Shown one piece after another: positions 1 to 9,012 of a stretch of 64,000 nt of DNA (positions within the stretch are counted from its first letter, which is position 1; the number at the start of each line of letters is the position of its first letter). Below the pieces are notes generated by a model. That model did not search any database. It was given only the letters and a program-made list of their open reading frames with translations, and was not told where the DNA came from. Made by a program: the position numbers and the translations under genes. Origin of the DNA: Sphingobacterium thalpophilum (lineage in GTDB: Bacteria; Bacteroidota; Bacteroidia; Sphingobacteriales; Sphingobacteriaceae); NCBI RefSeq assembly GCF_901482695.1, contig NZ_LR590484.1, forward strand, positions 3,038,001 through 3,102,000, written 5' to 3'.

Positions 1-1095
1 TTTGGCGCGCTGATGGCTATTTTTTTGTACATCTATGGTATCATGAGCCCAATAGCTGGCATCGTCGCGGATCGTGGTAATAGAAAATGGCTGATCGTCG
101 GAAGTTTGTTTGTTTGGTCAGCGGTCACTTATGGAATGGGTATGGCAAATGACTACCCTACCTTGTTGATACTTCGCGCTATTATGGGTTTTAGCGAGGC
201 GCTGTACATTCCGACGGCGCTTTCGTTGATCGCAGATTATCATATAGGAAAAAATAGATCCCTAGCCATTGGTTTACATATGACTGGATTATATACCGGT
301 CAGGCACTGGGTGGTTTTGGCGCAACACTGGCGGCTTCAAAAGGTTGGCATACTGCTTTTCACTGGTTCGGAATAGTCGGTATAGTCTATGCAGTGATAC
401 TTGCCGTCTTGCTTTCCGAAAAAAGGCCTGAGCCAGCGGCAGAGGAAAACGGCCAGGAAGGACAATGTTCCTTGCTGAAAAGCCTGATGCTGATTTTTTC
501 CAATGTGGCGTTCTGGATTCTGCTGTTTTATTTCGCAGCTCCCAGTTTACCGGGTTGGGCTATAAAAAATTGGCTGCCAACGTTGTTTGCGGACAACTTG
601 CACATCCCTATGTCCAGTGCAGGGCCTCTGTCTACGATAACGATTGCAATCTCCTCCTTTGTAGGTGTAATAGTAGGCGGTATGGTGAGCGACCGTTGGG
701 TGAGGAAACAAATTCGTGGTAGAATTTATACCAGTGCAATTGGCCTTGGATTGACAATACCAGCGTTGTTGTTTTTGGGGTTAGGACAGACATTGACAGC
801 AGTGCTGGGAGCAGCAATCTGTTTTGGAATTGGCTTCGGTATGTTCGACGCCAACAATATGCCTATCCTGTGTCAGATCGTACCGAGGAATCTACGCGCT
901 TCCGCTTATGGATTTATGAATATGGTTGGCGTATTTGCGGGGGCCGCCATAACGCAATGGTTAGGCAGGTTCAAGGATGAAGGACACTTTGGCCTCGGTT
1001 TCGCTGCGTTAGGAGTAGCTGTGTTAATCGCTCTCTTGCTCCAGCTGCTATTTCTTAAACCTAAACCGACCGGAGAGACGGAAGGAATTTCTTAA
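1..1095 (+). CDS. MFS transporter, probable sialic acid/sugar-acid importer (5' partial)
   Basis: Inner-membrane major facilitator superfamily carrier. The frame is open from base 1 (F-G-A-L before the first visible ATG at 13), so the gene begins outside the window and roughly its first helix is missing; the 364 residues present contain the rest of a usual 12-helix protein. The loop after the first visible helix reads GIVADRGNRKW, the conserved MFS motif A, and a similar loop (GMVSDRWVRK) appears in the second half. Seven bases separate its stop from the sialate O-acetylesterase, and the operon continues with an epimerase, hexosaminidase and sialidase. From that context the likely substrate is free N-acetylneuraminate (NanT-like, anion:cation symporter type). 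The family is clear; the substrate is inferred from neighbours only. Confidence 0.85.
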   Translation, partial: FGALMAIFLYIYGIMSPIAGIVADRGNRKWLIVGSLFVWSAVTYGMGMANDYPTLLILRAIMGFSEALYIPTALSLIADYHIGKNRSLAIGLHMTGLYTGQALGGFGATLAASKGWHTAFHWFGIVGIVYAVILAVLLSEKRPEPAAEENGQEGQCSLLKSLMLIFSNVAFWILLFYFAAPSLPGWAIKNWLPTLFADNLHIPMSSAGPLSTITIAISSFVGVIVGGMVSDRWVRKQIRGRIYTSAIGLGLTIPALLFLGLGQTLTAVLGAAICFGIGFGMFDANNMPILCQIVPRNLRASAYGFMNMVGVFAGAAITQWLGRFKDEGHFGLGFAALGVAVLIALLLQLLFLKPKPTGETEGIS

Positions 1096-1102
1096 CAGAT
1101 CA

Positions 1103-3217
1103 ATGGTTATGTATATGATATCCTTTATGAAGTCATTCCGTTCTCTTTTTGAGAAAAGTTGGTTACTGTTGCTCTTTTTCCAGCTGGCGGCATCGGCTGT
1201 TGGACAAAATCGTATCCGCGTAGCCTGTGTCGGTAATTCGGTCACCTTTGGCTATGGACTTGGAGACCCTGCTCATGAATCTTATCCTTCTCAGCTTCAG
1301 TTGTTGTTGGGAAACGCTTATGAAGTGGCTAATTTTGGACATTCAGGTGCCACCCTTTTACGAAGTGGACATAAGCCATATCATAAGACCGCTGAATATA
1401 AAAGACTGCTCAACTACCAGCCCGATATTGTCATTATACATCTTGGCCTCAATGATACAGACCCGAGGAACTGGCCCAATTATAGAAATTCATTTGCGTC
1501 GGATTATGCCACATTGATTGACGGTATCCGCGCAGTTAACAGGCAGATGAAGATTTATATATGTCGCTTGACACCTATTTTTAGTGGGCATCCTCGATTT
1601 TTGTCCGGTACCCGTGACTGGTACGGCCAAATACAGAAATTGATTCCTCAAATTGCGGAGAACAATCATGTAGAGCTGATTGATCTGAACAGTCCGCTAC
1701 AGTTCCGTATCGATTTGTTTGATGATTATTTACATCCAAACCAGCAGGGAGCTTATATCATCGCGGCGCAGATTGCCCGGGTACTGGCACCGGTACAACA
1801 CGGTTTACAGGTTGCTGAGACCCTAGGTTCAAATATGGTGCTTCAGCGTAACTGGGAAAACAAGATATATGGCAAAGCAACACCCCATATCAAGGTAAAG
1901 GTTATGTTTAATAAAATCCGCTATATTGTCTTTGCAGACCGTGACGGCTCTTGGCAGGTAAAGCTGCCGAAGATGGAGGCGGGAGGGCCATACCGAATCT
2001 CGATAAGCGCCGGCAAGGACAAGATCGTGTTAAACAATGTCCTCTTTGGCGACGTTTACTTGGCATCGGGTCAGTCCAACATGGCTTTTCAGCTTCGGCA
2101 TGCAATGGGAGGGGAAGAACTCATCAAGGGAGCAGATCATCTTAAAAATCTACGTCTCTTCAAATGTCGGAACTTGATGGAAACCAACGCGACAGTATGG
2201 GATACTATCGCCTTGCAAAAAGTAAACGATCTCACCTATTTTACAGGCTCATGGAGTTCGGTGACAGAAGATCAAGCTGCTCATTTTTCAGCAGTAGCAT
2301 ATGCGTTTGCAGAACAGATCACAAAGGAAGAACAAATTCCTATTGGTATCATCGACCTGTCGGTAGGCGGCTCAAACACAGAATCGTGGATAGATAGGAA
2401 GTCTCTGGAAAATGATGATCTATTGGCAACTTATATTCACCAATGGCGGACTTCAGATTTCATACAGGACTTTTGCAGGAAACGTGCCAGCCAGAATCTA
2501 GCGCTCTCAAAAGTAAAAAATCAACGCCACCCTTATCAACCGGCGTATAACTTTGAGGCAGGAGTCAGTAAATGGCTGGAAACTGGTCTTAGGGCAGTGC
2601 TCTGGTATCAGGGCGAAAGCAATGCACATCACATAGAGCTTCATGAACATCTGTTTAAAACTTTAGTTTCTTCCTGGCGAAAAATGTTTCATCAGACCTT
2701 ACCTTTTTATTTTGTTCAATTGCCGGGACTGAACAGGCCATCATGGGGCGATTTTAGAAATTCGCAACGGCGCCTGGAAAAACAAATAGAGCGTGTCCAC
2801 ATGGCGGTTGCGCTTGATCTGGGTGACTCATTGGATGTCCATCCGCGTGAAAAAATAACCATTGGCCACCGTCTGGCTAATTTGGTTAAAAAATATGAAT
2901 ATGGGCAATCGGTCAATGCCGACCATCCTCAGGTCGTTAAACAGCTCCATGCCGATTGCTGCCTTTACTTAATCTTTAACAACTGTAAGGAACTGAAGAC
3001 GAAAAATGGTTATCCGCTAGCGGGGTTCCAGGCTATTGATGAAAAAGGTGGAATCCACAGTATCAATGCATACATCGTTGCAGCGAATAAAATAGCGATC
3101 GAAAAACCGGGCTTCAGTATCAAAAAGATCGTGTATGCTTATGAACCTTTCAATAGAGCCAATCTTCAAAATGAAATTGGAACGCCAGTTTCAACTTTTG
3201 ATATAATAGTAGAATAA
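1103..3217 (+). CDS. nanS: Two-domain SGNH esterase, sialate O-acetylesterase
   Basis: Secreted esterase of 704 residues predicted to remove O-acetyl groups from sialic acids so that sialidase and lyase can act. A hydrophobic signal segment lies at about residues 17-34. The first SGNH domain (about 37-230) shows GNS (44-46), GLND (115-118) and DxxH (D208, H211). The second, sialate-O-acetylesterase-type domain (about 235-700) shows GQSNM (323-327), QGESN (503-507) and DVH (578-580). Both domains thus keep Ser and Asp/His candidates. The start is the first of several in-frame ATGs (residues 1, 3, 5, 9), so the exact N terminus is uncertain. It follows the transporter by 7 bp and precedes the epimerase by 28 bp. 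A two-SGNH-domain NanS is known in Tannerella; the assignment here rests on domain layout and context. Confidence 0.85.
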   Translation: MVMYMISFMKSFRSLFEKSWLLLLFFQLAASAVGQNRIRVACVGNSVTFGYGLGDPAHESYPSQLQLLLGNAYEVANFGHSGATLLRSGHKPYHKTAEYKRLLNYQPDIVIIHLGLNDTDPRNWPNYRNSFASDYATLIDGIRAVNRQMKIYICRLTPIFSGHPRFLSGTRDWYGQIQKLIPQIAENNHVELIDLNSPLQFRIDLFDDYLHPNQQGAYIIAAQIARVLAPVQHGLQVAETLGSNMVLQRNWENKIYGKATPHIKVKVMFNKIRYIVFADRDGSWQVKLPKMEAGGPYRISISAGKDKIVLNNVLFGDVYLASGQSNMAFQLRHAMGGEELIKGADHLKNLRLFKCRNLMETNATVWDTIALQKVNDLTYFTGSWSSVTEDQAAHFSAVAYAFAEQITKEEQIPIGIIDLSVGGSNTESWIDRKSLENDDLLATYIHQWRTSDFIQDFCRKRASQNLALSKVKNQRHPYQPAYNFEAGVSKWLETGLRAVLWYQGESNAHHIELHEHLFKTLVSSWRKMFHQTLPFYFVQLPGLNRPSWGDFRNSQRRLEKQIERVHMAVALDLGDSLDVHPREKITIGHRLANLVKKYEYGQSVNADHPQVVKQLHADCCLYLIFNNCKELKTKNGYPLAGFQAIDEKGGIHSINAYIVAANKIAIEKPGFSIKKIVYAYEPFNRANLQNEIGTPVSTFDIIVE

Positions 3218-3245
3218 AACTAACGCAAAATCAAAGAAATAAGAT

Positions 3246-4445
3246 ATGAATCTCACAGAAATCGAAAAAAAACTGGACACTTCCTATTTGGATCAAATGG
3301 AAAAGTTTTACCAGAATCAGTTATTAAATGATACTGTTCCATTTTGGTTCCCAAAATCTATTGACTGTACATATGGAGGGTATTTGCTGATGCGTGACCA
3401 TGACGGTACCTTGATTGATTCGGACAAAGCGGTATGGATACAGGGCCGGGCCTGCTGGTTATTGTCTACTCTCTACAACACCGTAGAGGCTAGAGATGAA
3501 TGGTTGGTCTGGGCACGCTCAGGCTATGAATTCTTAAAAAAGCATTGCTTCGATAGCAATGGAAAAATGTATTTCCATGTGGATCAACAAGGAAGACCCA
3601 TTCGGATGCGACGTTATTTCTTCTCAGAGACTTTTGCTGCCATTGCCTTTGCTGCCTTTGCCAAAGCCACTGGTGACCAAGATATCGCAGCAGAAGCCAG
3701 ATTTTTGTTTGGTGAATGCTTGGCCTATGCTAACGGTGAGAAGTTAATCGAGCCCAAATACGAGCCCACCAGGCCAATGAAGGGTATCGGTGTACCTATG
3801 ATTATGATCAATACGGCCCAACAGATTAGGGAAACCATTGGCGATCCTCGTTGTGATCAGGCCATTACGGATTTTATCGCTCAGATACAGGGGGATTTCG
3901 TCAAGGATGATATTCAATGCGTTATGGAGCAGGTCGGTGCGGCAGGAGAAATTATCGACCACATTGATGGACGGACGCTCAATCCCGGACATGCGATCGA
4001 AGGTGCCTGGTTTATTTTGCATGAAGCCAGACACCGGGATAATGATCCTGACCTGATTAATCTCGGTTGCCGAATGCTGGACTATATGTGGGAACGTGGC
4101 TGGGACAAGGAATATGGTGGAATCCTTTATTTTAGGGATGTGTATGGTAAACCTGTACAGGAATATTGGCAGGACATGAAATTCTGGTGGCCCCAGAATG
4201 AAGCTATTATTGCAACCTTGCTGGCTTACCTCTTGACCGGCAACGAAAAATATAAGAAATGGCACCAACAAATCCACGATTATGCTTATGATCATTTTCA
4301 TGATAAAGTTAATGGGGAGTGGTTTGGTTATCTCCACCGCGACGGAACGTTAGCGCAGACGGCCAAAGGGAACCTCTTTAAAGGACCTTTTCATCTCCCG
4401 AGACAGGAATGGTACTGTATGCAGATTCTAAAAACACTGAGATAG
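3246..4445 (+). CDS. AGE-family N-acylglucosamine 2-epimerase
   Basis: Cytoplasmic (alpha/alpha)6-barrel epimerase of 399 residues, the usual length for the AGE/renin-binding-protein family, which interconverts N-acetylmannosamine and N-acetylglucosamine. Catalytic-type residues are visible at the expected spacing: Arg in WIQGR (R68), His and Glu in GHAIEG (H249, E252) and His in HLPRQEW (H383). No signal peptide. In a sialic acid operon it would convert the ManNAc released by sialate lyase into GlcNAc, the route used by Bacteroides instead of the kinase/NanE pathway. The lyase gene is not in the window and may lie upstream. Some AGE members act on cellobiose or mannose, so the substrate rests on the operon context. 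Confidence 0.87.
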   Translation: MNLTEIEKKLDTSYLDQMEKFYQNQLLNDTVPFWFPKSIDCTYGGYLLMRDHDGTLIDSDKAVWIQGRACWLLSTLYNTVEARDEWLVWARSGYEFLKKHCFDSNGKMYFHVDQQGRPIRMRRYFFSETFAAIAFAAFAKATGDQDIAAEARFLFGECLAYANGEKLIEPKYEPTRPMKGIGVPMIMINTAQQIRETIGDPRCDQAITDFIAQIQGDFVKDDIQCVMEQVGAAGEIIDHIDGRTLNPGHAIEGAWFILHEARHRDNDPDLINLGCRMLDYMWERGWDKEYGGILYFRDVYGKPVQEYWQDMKFWWPQNEAIIATLLAYLLTGNEKYKKWHQQIHDYAYDHFHDKVNGEWFGYLHRDGTLAQTAKGNLFKGPFHLPRQEWYCMQILKTLR

Positions 4446-4450
4446 AACAC

Positions 4451-6424
4451 ATGAAGTTATCGATCGGCTTGCGTGGTTTAATAATTAACTTCGTTTGTTT
4501 TGCGTGTCTAGTCATCCCGTATATCTGTATGGGGCAGTTAGCTAGGCCATTGCTTCCAATGCCTCGGTCGGTGAGCTGGAAGGAAGGCGTCTACCGCCTC
4601 CACAAAAACGTTGGAGTAGCAGTTCCCCAGGATACGTTGAGGGAAGAAAGACGATTGCTTCTGAAGTTTCTGCAAGACTGGGGGCGACAGACGGGAATAA
4701 TAGACGCTAAGGAGAAACCTGATATTGCGCTGGTATGTGGCGATTTCATAGACTTGCCCACAGCAGCTGAAGCTTATCAGATTGATGTGACCCAATCCGG
4801 TATACGGATAAAAGCTAAAAATAAAACAGGGATATTTTACGCCCTGCAGACACTAAGGCAGTTGGGCGACCTCAATGGTGAGATACCTTACTGCTCTATC
4901 GTCGACTACCCGGCTTTTCGGTGGCGGGGTTATATGGTTGATGTAGGCCGGAATTACCAAAGTATCCCGCTGTTGAAAGAACAGATCGACATGATGGCCA
5001 GGTATAAACTGAATATTTTCCATTTTCATTTTACGGAAGATATTGCCTGGAGATTGGAGAGTAGAAAGTATCCCGGTCTAACTGACTCTACCAATATGGA
5101 ACGTTGGAAAGGTAAGTTCTATACCGTCGCCGAAATGCAGGAACTGATCGGATATTGCAGAGAACGGCATATTCAGCTGGTTCCGGAGATAGATATGCCT
5201 GGGCATTCGGCAGCATTTCGTCGGTACTTTAAAACGGATATGCAAAGTGACAGCGGTATGGCTGTGATTAAGAACTTGGTAAAAGAATTTGTCGATACGT
5301 ATCCGGGATTACCCTTTTTACATATAGGAGGGGATGAGGTCAAAATATATAATCGAGCATTTCTACCAACGATGACAAAATGGGCAGAGTGCCTGGGACT
5401 GCAAACAATAGGCTGGGATCCCGGAGGCAACCTGTTGCCACAGACTATCCGCCAGCTTTGGATGGGTGGGCCACAGGAGATCACAGCAGATTATCCTTTT
5501 GAAGCTGTGGATTCGAAGCACCTTTATATTAACCATATGGATCCATTGGAAGCGGTTACCACCTTATTCTATAGGCAATTGGGCGGAAGCGCAAAAGGGA
5601 ACCGAAAATTACACGGAGCAATCTTGTGTTCGTGGCCGGATCGGGCAGTCAATAATGAACGCGATATCTTTCGCCAGAATGCAGTCTATCCTGCTTTATT
5701 GACGTTTGCTGAACGTAGTTGGCGGGGAGGGGGCGAGTTTGAATGGCGTAGTAACATAAAAACTGATGCGCAGGGGCATGCTGAATTTACTGAATTTGAA
5801 ACGCGGTTGCTGCAGCATAAAAATTTATATTTTAATAAACTGATCTTTCCCTATTACCGACAGAGTACACAGCAATGGACAATATATGGTCCTGTCGCAA
5901 ATCATGGAAATCTCGCGATGTCGCTGGAAAATGAAAAGAAGGGTGATTTCAAATTTTTGAAAAAAATTGGCGAGTTTTACGGCGGTACGGTCGTCCTGAA
6001 ACATTGGTGGTCAGATGTCATAAAAGGGGCTATCGATCGGCCATTGGAAAATACAACTGTATATGCTGTCAGCGAGTTCTGGAGTGACAGGGAGGGCAAT
6101 CAGAAGTTCTGGATCGGATTTAATGATCTTTCCCGTTCGTACGCAAGCGATTCACCGGCTCTCGGAACCTGGGACGACAGGATGAGTAGAATTTGGATAA
6201 ATGAAAACGAGGTTCGTCCTCCAAAATGGCAGAACGCTGGTCAAAAAGGAAGTTTGGAAATTGCCTTGGTTGATGAAGGTTACAGTTATCGTCAACCTAC
6301 AATTATCCGGTTAAAAAAAGGTTTGAATAAGGTCGTGATTAAACTTCCTGTAGGAAAGTTGGAGGGAAAAGACTGGCAAAATCCCCTGAAGTGGATGTTT
6401 ACCTGCATTCCGATCTACGATTGA
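4451..6424 (+). CDS. GH20 beta-N-acetylhexosaminidase, secreted
   Basis: Exported exo-glycosidase of 657 residues removing terminal GlcNAc/GalNAc from glycans. The frame is open from 4409, but the ATG at 4451 is preferred: it follows the epimerase stop by 5 bp and directly yields a signal peptide (MKLSIGLRGLIINFV...) ending near residue 28. An N-terminal GH20b-like domain (about 30-150) is followed by the GH20 barrel (about 155-480) with the catalytic Asp-Glu pair in HIGGDE (D295, E296) for substrate-assisted catalysis. About 160 C-terminal residues form an extra beta-rich region that I cannot assign. In the operon it would trim residues exposed after sialidase action on mucin-type or N-glycans. 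Confidence 0.88.
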   Translation: MKLSIGLRGLIINFVCFACLVIPYICMGQLARPLLPMPRSVSWKEGVYRLHKNVGVAVPQDTLREERRLLLKFLQDWGRQTGIIDAKEKPDIALVCGDFIDLPTAAEAYQIDVTQSGIRIKAKNKTGIFYALQTLRQLGDLNGEIPYCSIVDYPAFRWRGYMVDVGRNYQSIPLLKEQIDMMARYKLNIFHFHFTEDIAWRLESRKYPGLTDSTNMERWKGKFYTVAEMQELIGYCRERHIQLVPEIDMPGHSAAFRRYFKTDMQSDSGMAVIKNLVKEFVDTYPGLPFLHIGGDEVKIYNRAFLPTMTKWAECLGLQTIGWDPGGNLLPQTIRQLWMGGPQEITADYPFEAVDSKHLYINHMDPLEAVTTLFYRQLGGSAKGNRKLHGAILCSWPDRAVNNERDIFRQNAVYPALLTFAERSWRGGGEFEWRSNIKTDAQGHAEFTEFETRLLQHKNLYFNKLIFPYYRQSTQQWTIYGPVANHGNLAMSLENEKKGDFKFLKKIGEFYGGTVVLKHWWSDVIKGAIDRPLENTTVYAVSEFWSDREGNQKFWIGFNDLSRSYASDSPALGTWDDRMSRIWINENEVRPPKWQNAGQKGSLEIALVDEGYSYRQPTIIRLKKGLNKVVIKLPVGKLEGKDWQNPLKWMFTCIPIYD

Positions 6425-6494
6425 ATAGCAGAAAATCCTTAGGAAACATGTGTCTTACATTCAGTTATAAACAAGCAATTTAATAGAAAAACAT

Positions 6495-7652
6495 ATGAAA
6501 AAAATAAGCATAGTGCTCGCATTTGTCATGCTGGCGGGCATGATTCAGGCACAGGAGGTTGATGTATTTATTTCGGGACAAGATGGTTATAAGAGCTATC
6601 GTATTCCAGCCATTGTAAAAGATAAATCAGGTCAGTTGATCGCTTTCGCAGAAGGAAGGGTGGATCATGCTGGGGACTTTGGCAATGTGGACATTGTTTA
6701 TAAAATCAGTCAGGATAATGGTCGGACCTGGGGACCGCTGAAGGTGGCCGTAGATAATGATAATTTGCAGGTAGGTAACCCTGCTCCGGTAGTCGATTTA
6801 CTCGACCCTGCCTACCCAAACGGGCGTCTGCTGCTTTTTTATAATACGGGAAATAATCATGAAGGTGAGGTGCGTAAGGGCAACGGTTTACGTGAATGCT
6901 GGTCGATCAGTTCTACTGATGGTGGCAAAACTTGGTCTCAACCTAGAAATATAACTCTGGAAACACATCGTCCCAATCAACCTTCTGTACATGCGCAATA
7001 TACCTTTAAGGAAGACTGGCGTGCGTATGCCAATACGCCCGGACATGGGCTGCAATTTGACTCAGGTAAGTTTAAAGGGCGTATTTATATTCCGGCGAAT
7101 CATTCGGAAGGGAACCCGAAAGTGAATGGCAAGGACTATTTTGCCCACTCTTACTACTCAGATGATCATGGGAAAACATTCAAACTGGGCGAGAGCATAG
7201 GATTTGAAGGGTCAAACGAGACAATGGCAGCTCAGATATCCTCAACGGGATTATATATGAATTCCCGTAACCAACAGGGGAATGTTAGATCCAGGATTGT
7301 TTCTTATTCAAGTGACGGCGGGGTGACTTGGGATACGACCTATTACGACAAAAACTTGCCTGATCCAGTCAATCAGGGATCTGTACTTTCCTGGCAGAAA
7401 AAAGGGAAGTATATCTTGGCGGTCTGTAACGCCGCAATGACCAACAGAAGGGACAATTTGACACTGCGTTTAAGCAAGGATAAGGGCAAAACATGGTATT
7501 TCAGCCGTATTATTGCAAAAGCGCCGGAACAGGTGGAAGGAGATTATGCGGCCTATTCTGATCTGGTGCTCTTAAATAAAAAGGCCATAGGTGTCCTGTA
7601 TGAAAAGGACAGTTATAAAAAAATTGTATTTGTGCCGGTGAGTTTAAAATAG
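6495..7652 (+). CDS. nanH: GH33 exo-alpha-sialidase, secreted
   Basis: Neuraminidase of 385 residues releasing terminal sialic acid. A signal peptide occupies residues 1-20 (ends IQAQ). The FRIP motif appears as YRIP (35-38), giving the first Arg of the carboxylate-binding triad (R36); R265 and R319 are candidates for the others. D61 in the GDFGN region is the likely acid/base and Y354 (YAAYSD) the likely nucleophile. Five Asp-box (SxDxGxxW/F) repeats are visible ending near residues 79, 147, 229, 279 and 334, matching a six-bladed propeller. It lacks the extra N-terminal carbohydrate-binding domain seen in many Bacteroides sialidases. It sits 70 bp after the hexosaminidase and is the last gene of the operon before a strong terminator. 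Confidence 0.93.
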   Translation: MKKISIVLAFVMLAGMIQAQEVDVFISGQDGYKSYRIPAIVKDKSGQLIAFAEGRVDHAGDFGNVDIVYKISQDNGRTWGPLKVAVDNDNLQVGNPAPVVDLLDPAYPNGRLLLFYNTGNNHEGEVRKGNGLRECWSISSTDGGKTWSQPRNITLETHRPNQPSVHAQYTFKEDWRAYANTPGHGLQFDSGKFKGRIYIPANHSEGNPKVNGKDYFAHSYYSDDHGKTFKLGESIGFEGSNETMAAQISSTGLYMNSRNQQGNVRSRIVSYSSDGGVTWDTTYYDKNLPDPVNQGSVLSWQKKGKYILAVCNAAMTNRRDNLTLRLSKDKGKTWYFSRIIAKAPEQVEGDYAAYSDLVLLNKKAIGVLYEKDSYKKIVFVPVSLK

Positions 7653-7737
7653 TGACGCTTTAATTCCTACATCTATCTCGTGCGTGATAAATGCGCAGAT
7701 AGGTCACTTGTTTGAAAAAGCATAGATTTTTAACACA

Positions 7738-7770
7738 AAAACACCTGAAGCGGGGAACTTCAGGTGTTTT
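7738..7770 (+). terminator. Rho-independent terminator of the sialic acid operon
   Basis: AAACACCTGAAG and CTTCAGGTGTTT form a 12-bp perfect stem with a short GC-rich loop (CGGGGAA), followed by TAACC; the A/T-rich base of the stem supplies the U tract. It lies about 85 bp after the sialidase stop. Confidence 0.85.
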
Positions 7771-7961
7771 AACCTAACCAATTATTAACCTAAATTTATG
7801 AAAAGTATACTAAATGATAATCAATATTCATGCCATTTTATTCCTCTGTATACTACACGGTTCTTTGCATGGTATTTTTTACGATTGATAAACCATTGGC
7901 GGCGGGCTACGTTCAGAGAAAGCGATTAATACCATCTATTGAGACAATCGTATCCCGCAGA
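7771..7961 (+). pseudogene. Possible remnant of a SusC-type gene start (leader plus 43-codon ORF)
   Basis: After the hairpin comes AACCTAACCAATTATTAACC, then TAAATTT and ATGAAAAG. As I recall, this hairpin-plus-AACCTAA leader is typical of SusC/TonB-dependent receptor genes in Sphingobacteria. The ATG at 7798 opens a 43-codon frame (stop 7927-7929) beginning MKSILNDNQYSCHFIPLY, which resembles the N-terminal extension of such receptors but has Arg-rich residues where the signal peptide core should be, and stops at once. No receptor body follows; a converging gene starts at 7962. I read it as a decayed receptor start; it could instead be a chance ORF. Nothing else was seen in the gap 7653-7961 apart from the terminator. 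Confidence 0.35.
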
Positions 7962-8243
7962 TCATTGCGCAAAGAATCGCCTGAACAACTCTTCCCATTC
8001 GTTTTCTAGGGGCCCTGTAAATACAGGCTGTTTGGCACGGTTATACCAGTAACCCGCATTCCAAAGATCGCCCTCCTTGCGATGGAGATAAGCGTGCACA
8101 TGTGCAGCTGCTGTACCATCCAGCCGATCAACAAGATCGTGGGCAGTTTTCCAGTCCCCTTTTTTGTCAAACCATAAGGCCTTCTGTATCGGTGACCAAT
8201 CGTCTTTAGGCTCTTCCAATAATCGAAATTCTTGTATTGTCAT
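7962..8243 (-). CDS. Small conserved hypothetical protein
   Basis: Protein of 93 residues starting at the ATG at 8243 (MTIQEFRLLEEP), 4 bp after the stop of the upstream gene on the same strand. The frame stays open to 8495, but that part overlaps the neighbouring gene and is not convincing. Sequence is cytoplasmic and Trp-rich, with a pattern (WSPIQKALWFDKKGDWKTAH, then HAYLHRKEGD and NAGYWYNRA) suggesting a short helical repeat fold. I recognise similar short proteins as conserved hypotheticals in several phyla but no function. Tight spacing suggests co-transcription with the secreted protein at 8248-8955. Confidence 0.75.
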   Translation of the reverse strand: MTIQEFRLLEEPKDDWSPIQKALWFDKKGDWKTAHDLVDRLDGTAAAHVHAYLHRKEGDLWNAGYWYNRAKQPVFTGPLENEWEELFRRFFAQ

Positions 8244-8247
8244 TTTG

Positions 8248-8955
8248 TCATTTATCAATTTCCTTACTCCAGATTTCATAAATATCATCACCTTTAGAGC
8301 TTTTTCCGCTATGGTGCCATTTGTTGTCCAGGATTTTCCCTTCGAAGCGAAGTTCTTGTCCGACGCGGCTATTATCTCTCGAGAAAAAGAGGATTTTCTC
8401 TTTGTATTCTTTGTCCCGGTAGGTGTAACGGCCGCCACCTGTTCCGTAAAATCCTTTTTGTGCCGGATTAATAGCAATCCACTGGAAATAACCATCGACT
8501 AGGATCTTTATCGTTTTGCGATCGGAGCGTGGAATTTCGTGTATTTTTGTATTTTGTTGCCGTCCAGTTATTCTCCATAAAGCATCCAATGGCTGGGGCT
8601 GTACTTTTTGCTTTGTGAACAGCAGGTCGGAGCCACGTACCTTAATCAGCACCTTATCACTGTCTTTTTTGTAACTTAAATTGATTTTGCTGCCAATGGT
8701 GGTGCTATCCGTGCTATTATATTCTGCTAACACAGTAAGTTGGTTGTTCTGTTGTTGAATCGGACCTCCCCAGGTATAGCCGAAATGTTTATCTATATCG
8801 TCATAACTGATAAAGGACAGGTAATGATCTTTGATCAGAATAAGATTTTTGTTTTTGCCTGTCTGGGATAAATAAACACCGTCAGCAAGTTGCGCCTTTG
8901 TCTCAAAATGAGCGACGAAAGAGAATATGACTAGTAGTATTAAACAATTTTTCAT
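8248..8955 (-). CDS. Secreted protein of unknown function
   Basis: Protein of 235 residues with a clear signal peptide (MKNCLILLVIFSFV..., cleavage near KAQ, residue 21-22). The mature part is rich in beta-strand-like segments and has a repeated Y/W-containing pattern (GTGGGRYTYRDKEYKE, GKILDNKWHHSG), consistent with a small periplasmic beta fold. No catalytic motif is visible and no family is recognised. It is transcribed after tex but is separated from it by a strong terminator, so it probably has its own promoter, and is likely paired with the downstream 93-residue protein. Confidence 0.7.
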   Translation of the reverse strand: MKNCLILLVIFSFVAHFETKAQLADGVYLSQTGKNKNLILIKDHYLSFISYDDIDKHFGYTWGGPIQQQNNQLTVLAEYNSTDSTTIGSKINLSYKKDSDKVLIKVRGSDLLFTKQKVQPQPLDALWRITGRQQNTKIHEIPRSDRKTIKILVDGYFQWIAINPAQKGFYGTGGGRYTYRDKEYKEKILFFSRDNSRVGQELRFEGKILDNKWHHSGKSSKGDDIYEIWSKEIDK

Positions 8956-9012
8956 ATCAATTCAGCTTATATTGTCCATTAAAGATACAAATAAAAAGGC
9001 GTCAAAGAAAAG

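Noticed and set aside
3744..4337. 197-codon antisense ORF inside the epimerase gene
   Set aside because: Fully overlaps a well-supported AGE gene with visible catalytic residues, and has no domain, signal or ribosome site of its own.
8244..8495. Upstream extension of the 93-residue protein to 177 residues
   Set aside because: The extension overlaps the secreted-protein gene in another frame; the ATG at 8243 gives normal spacing.
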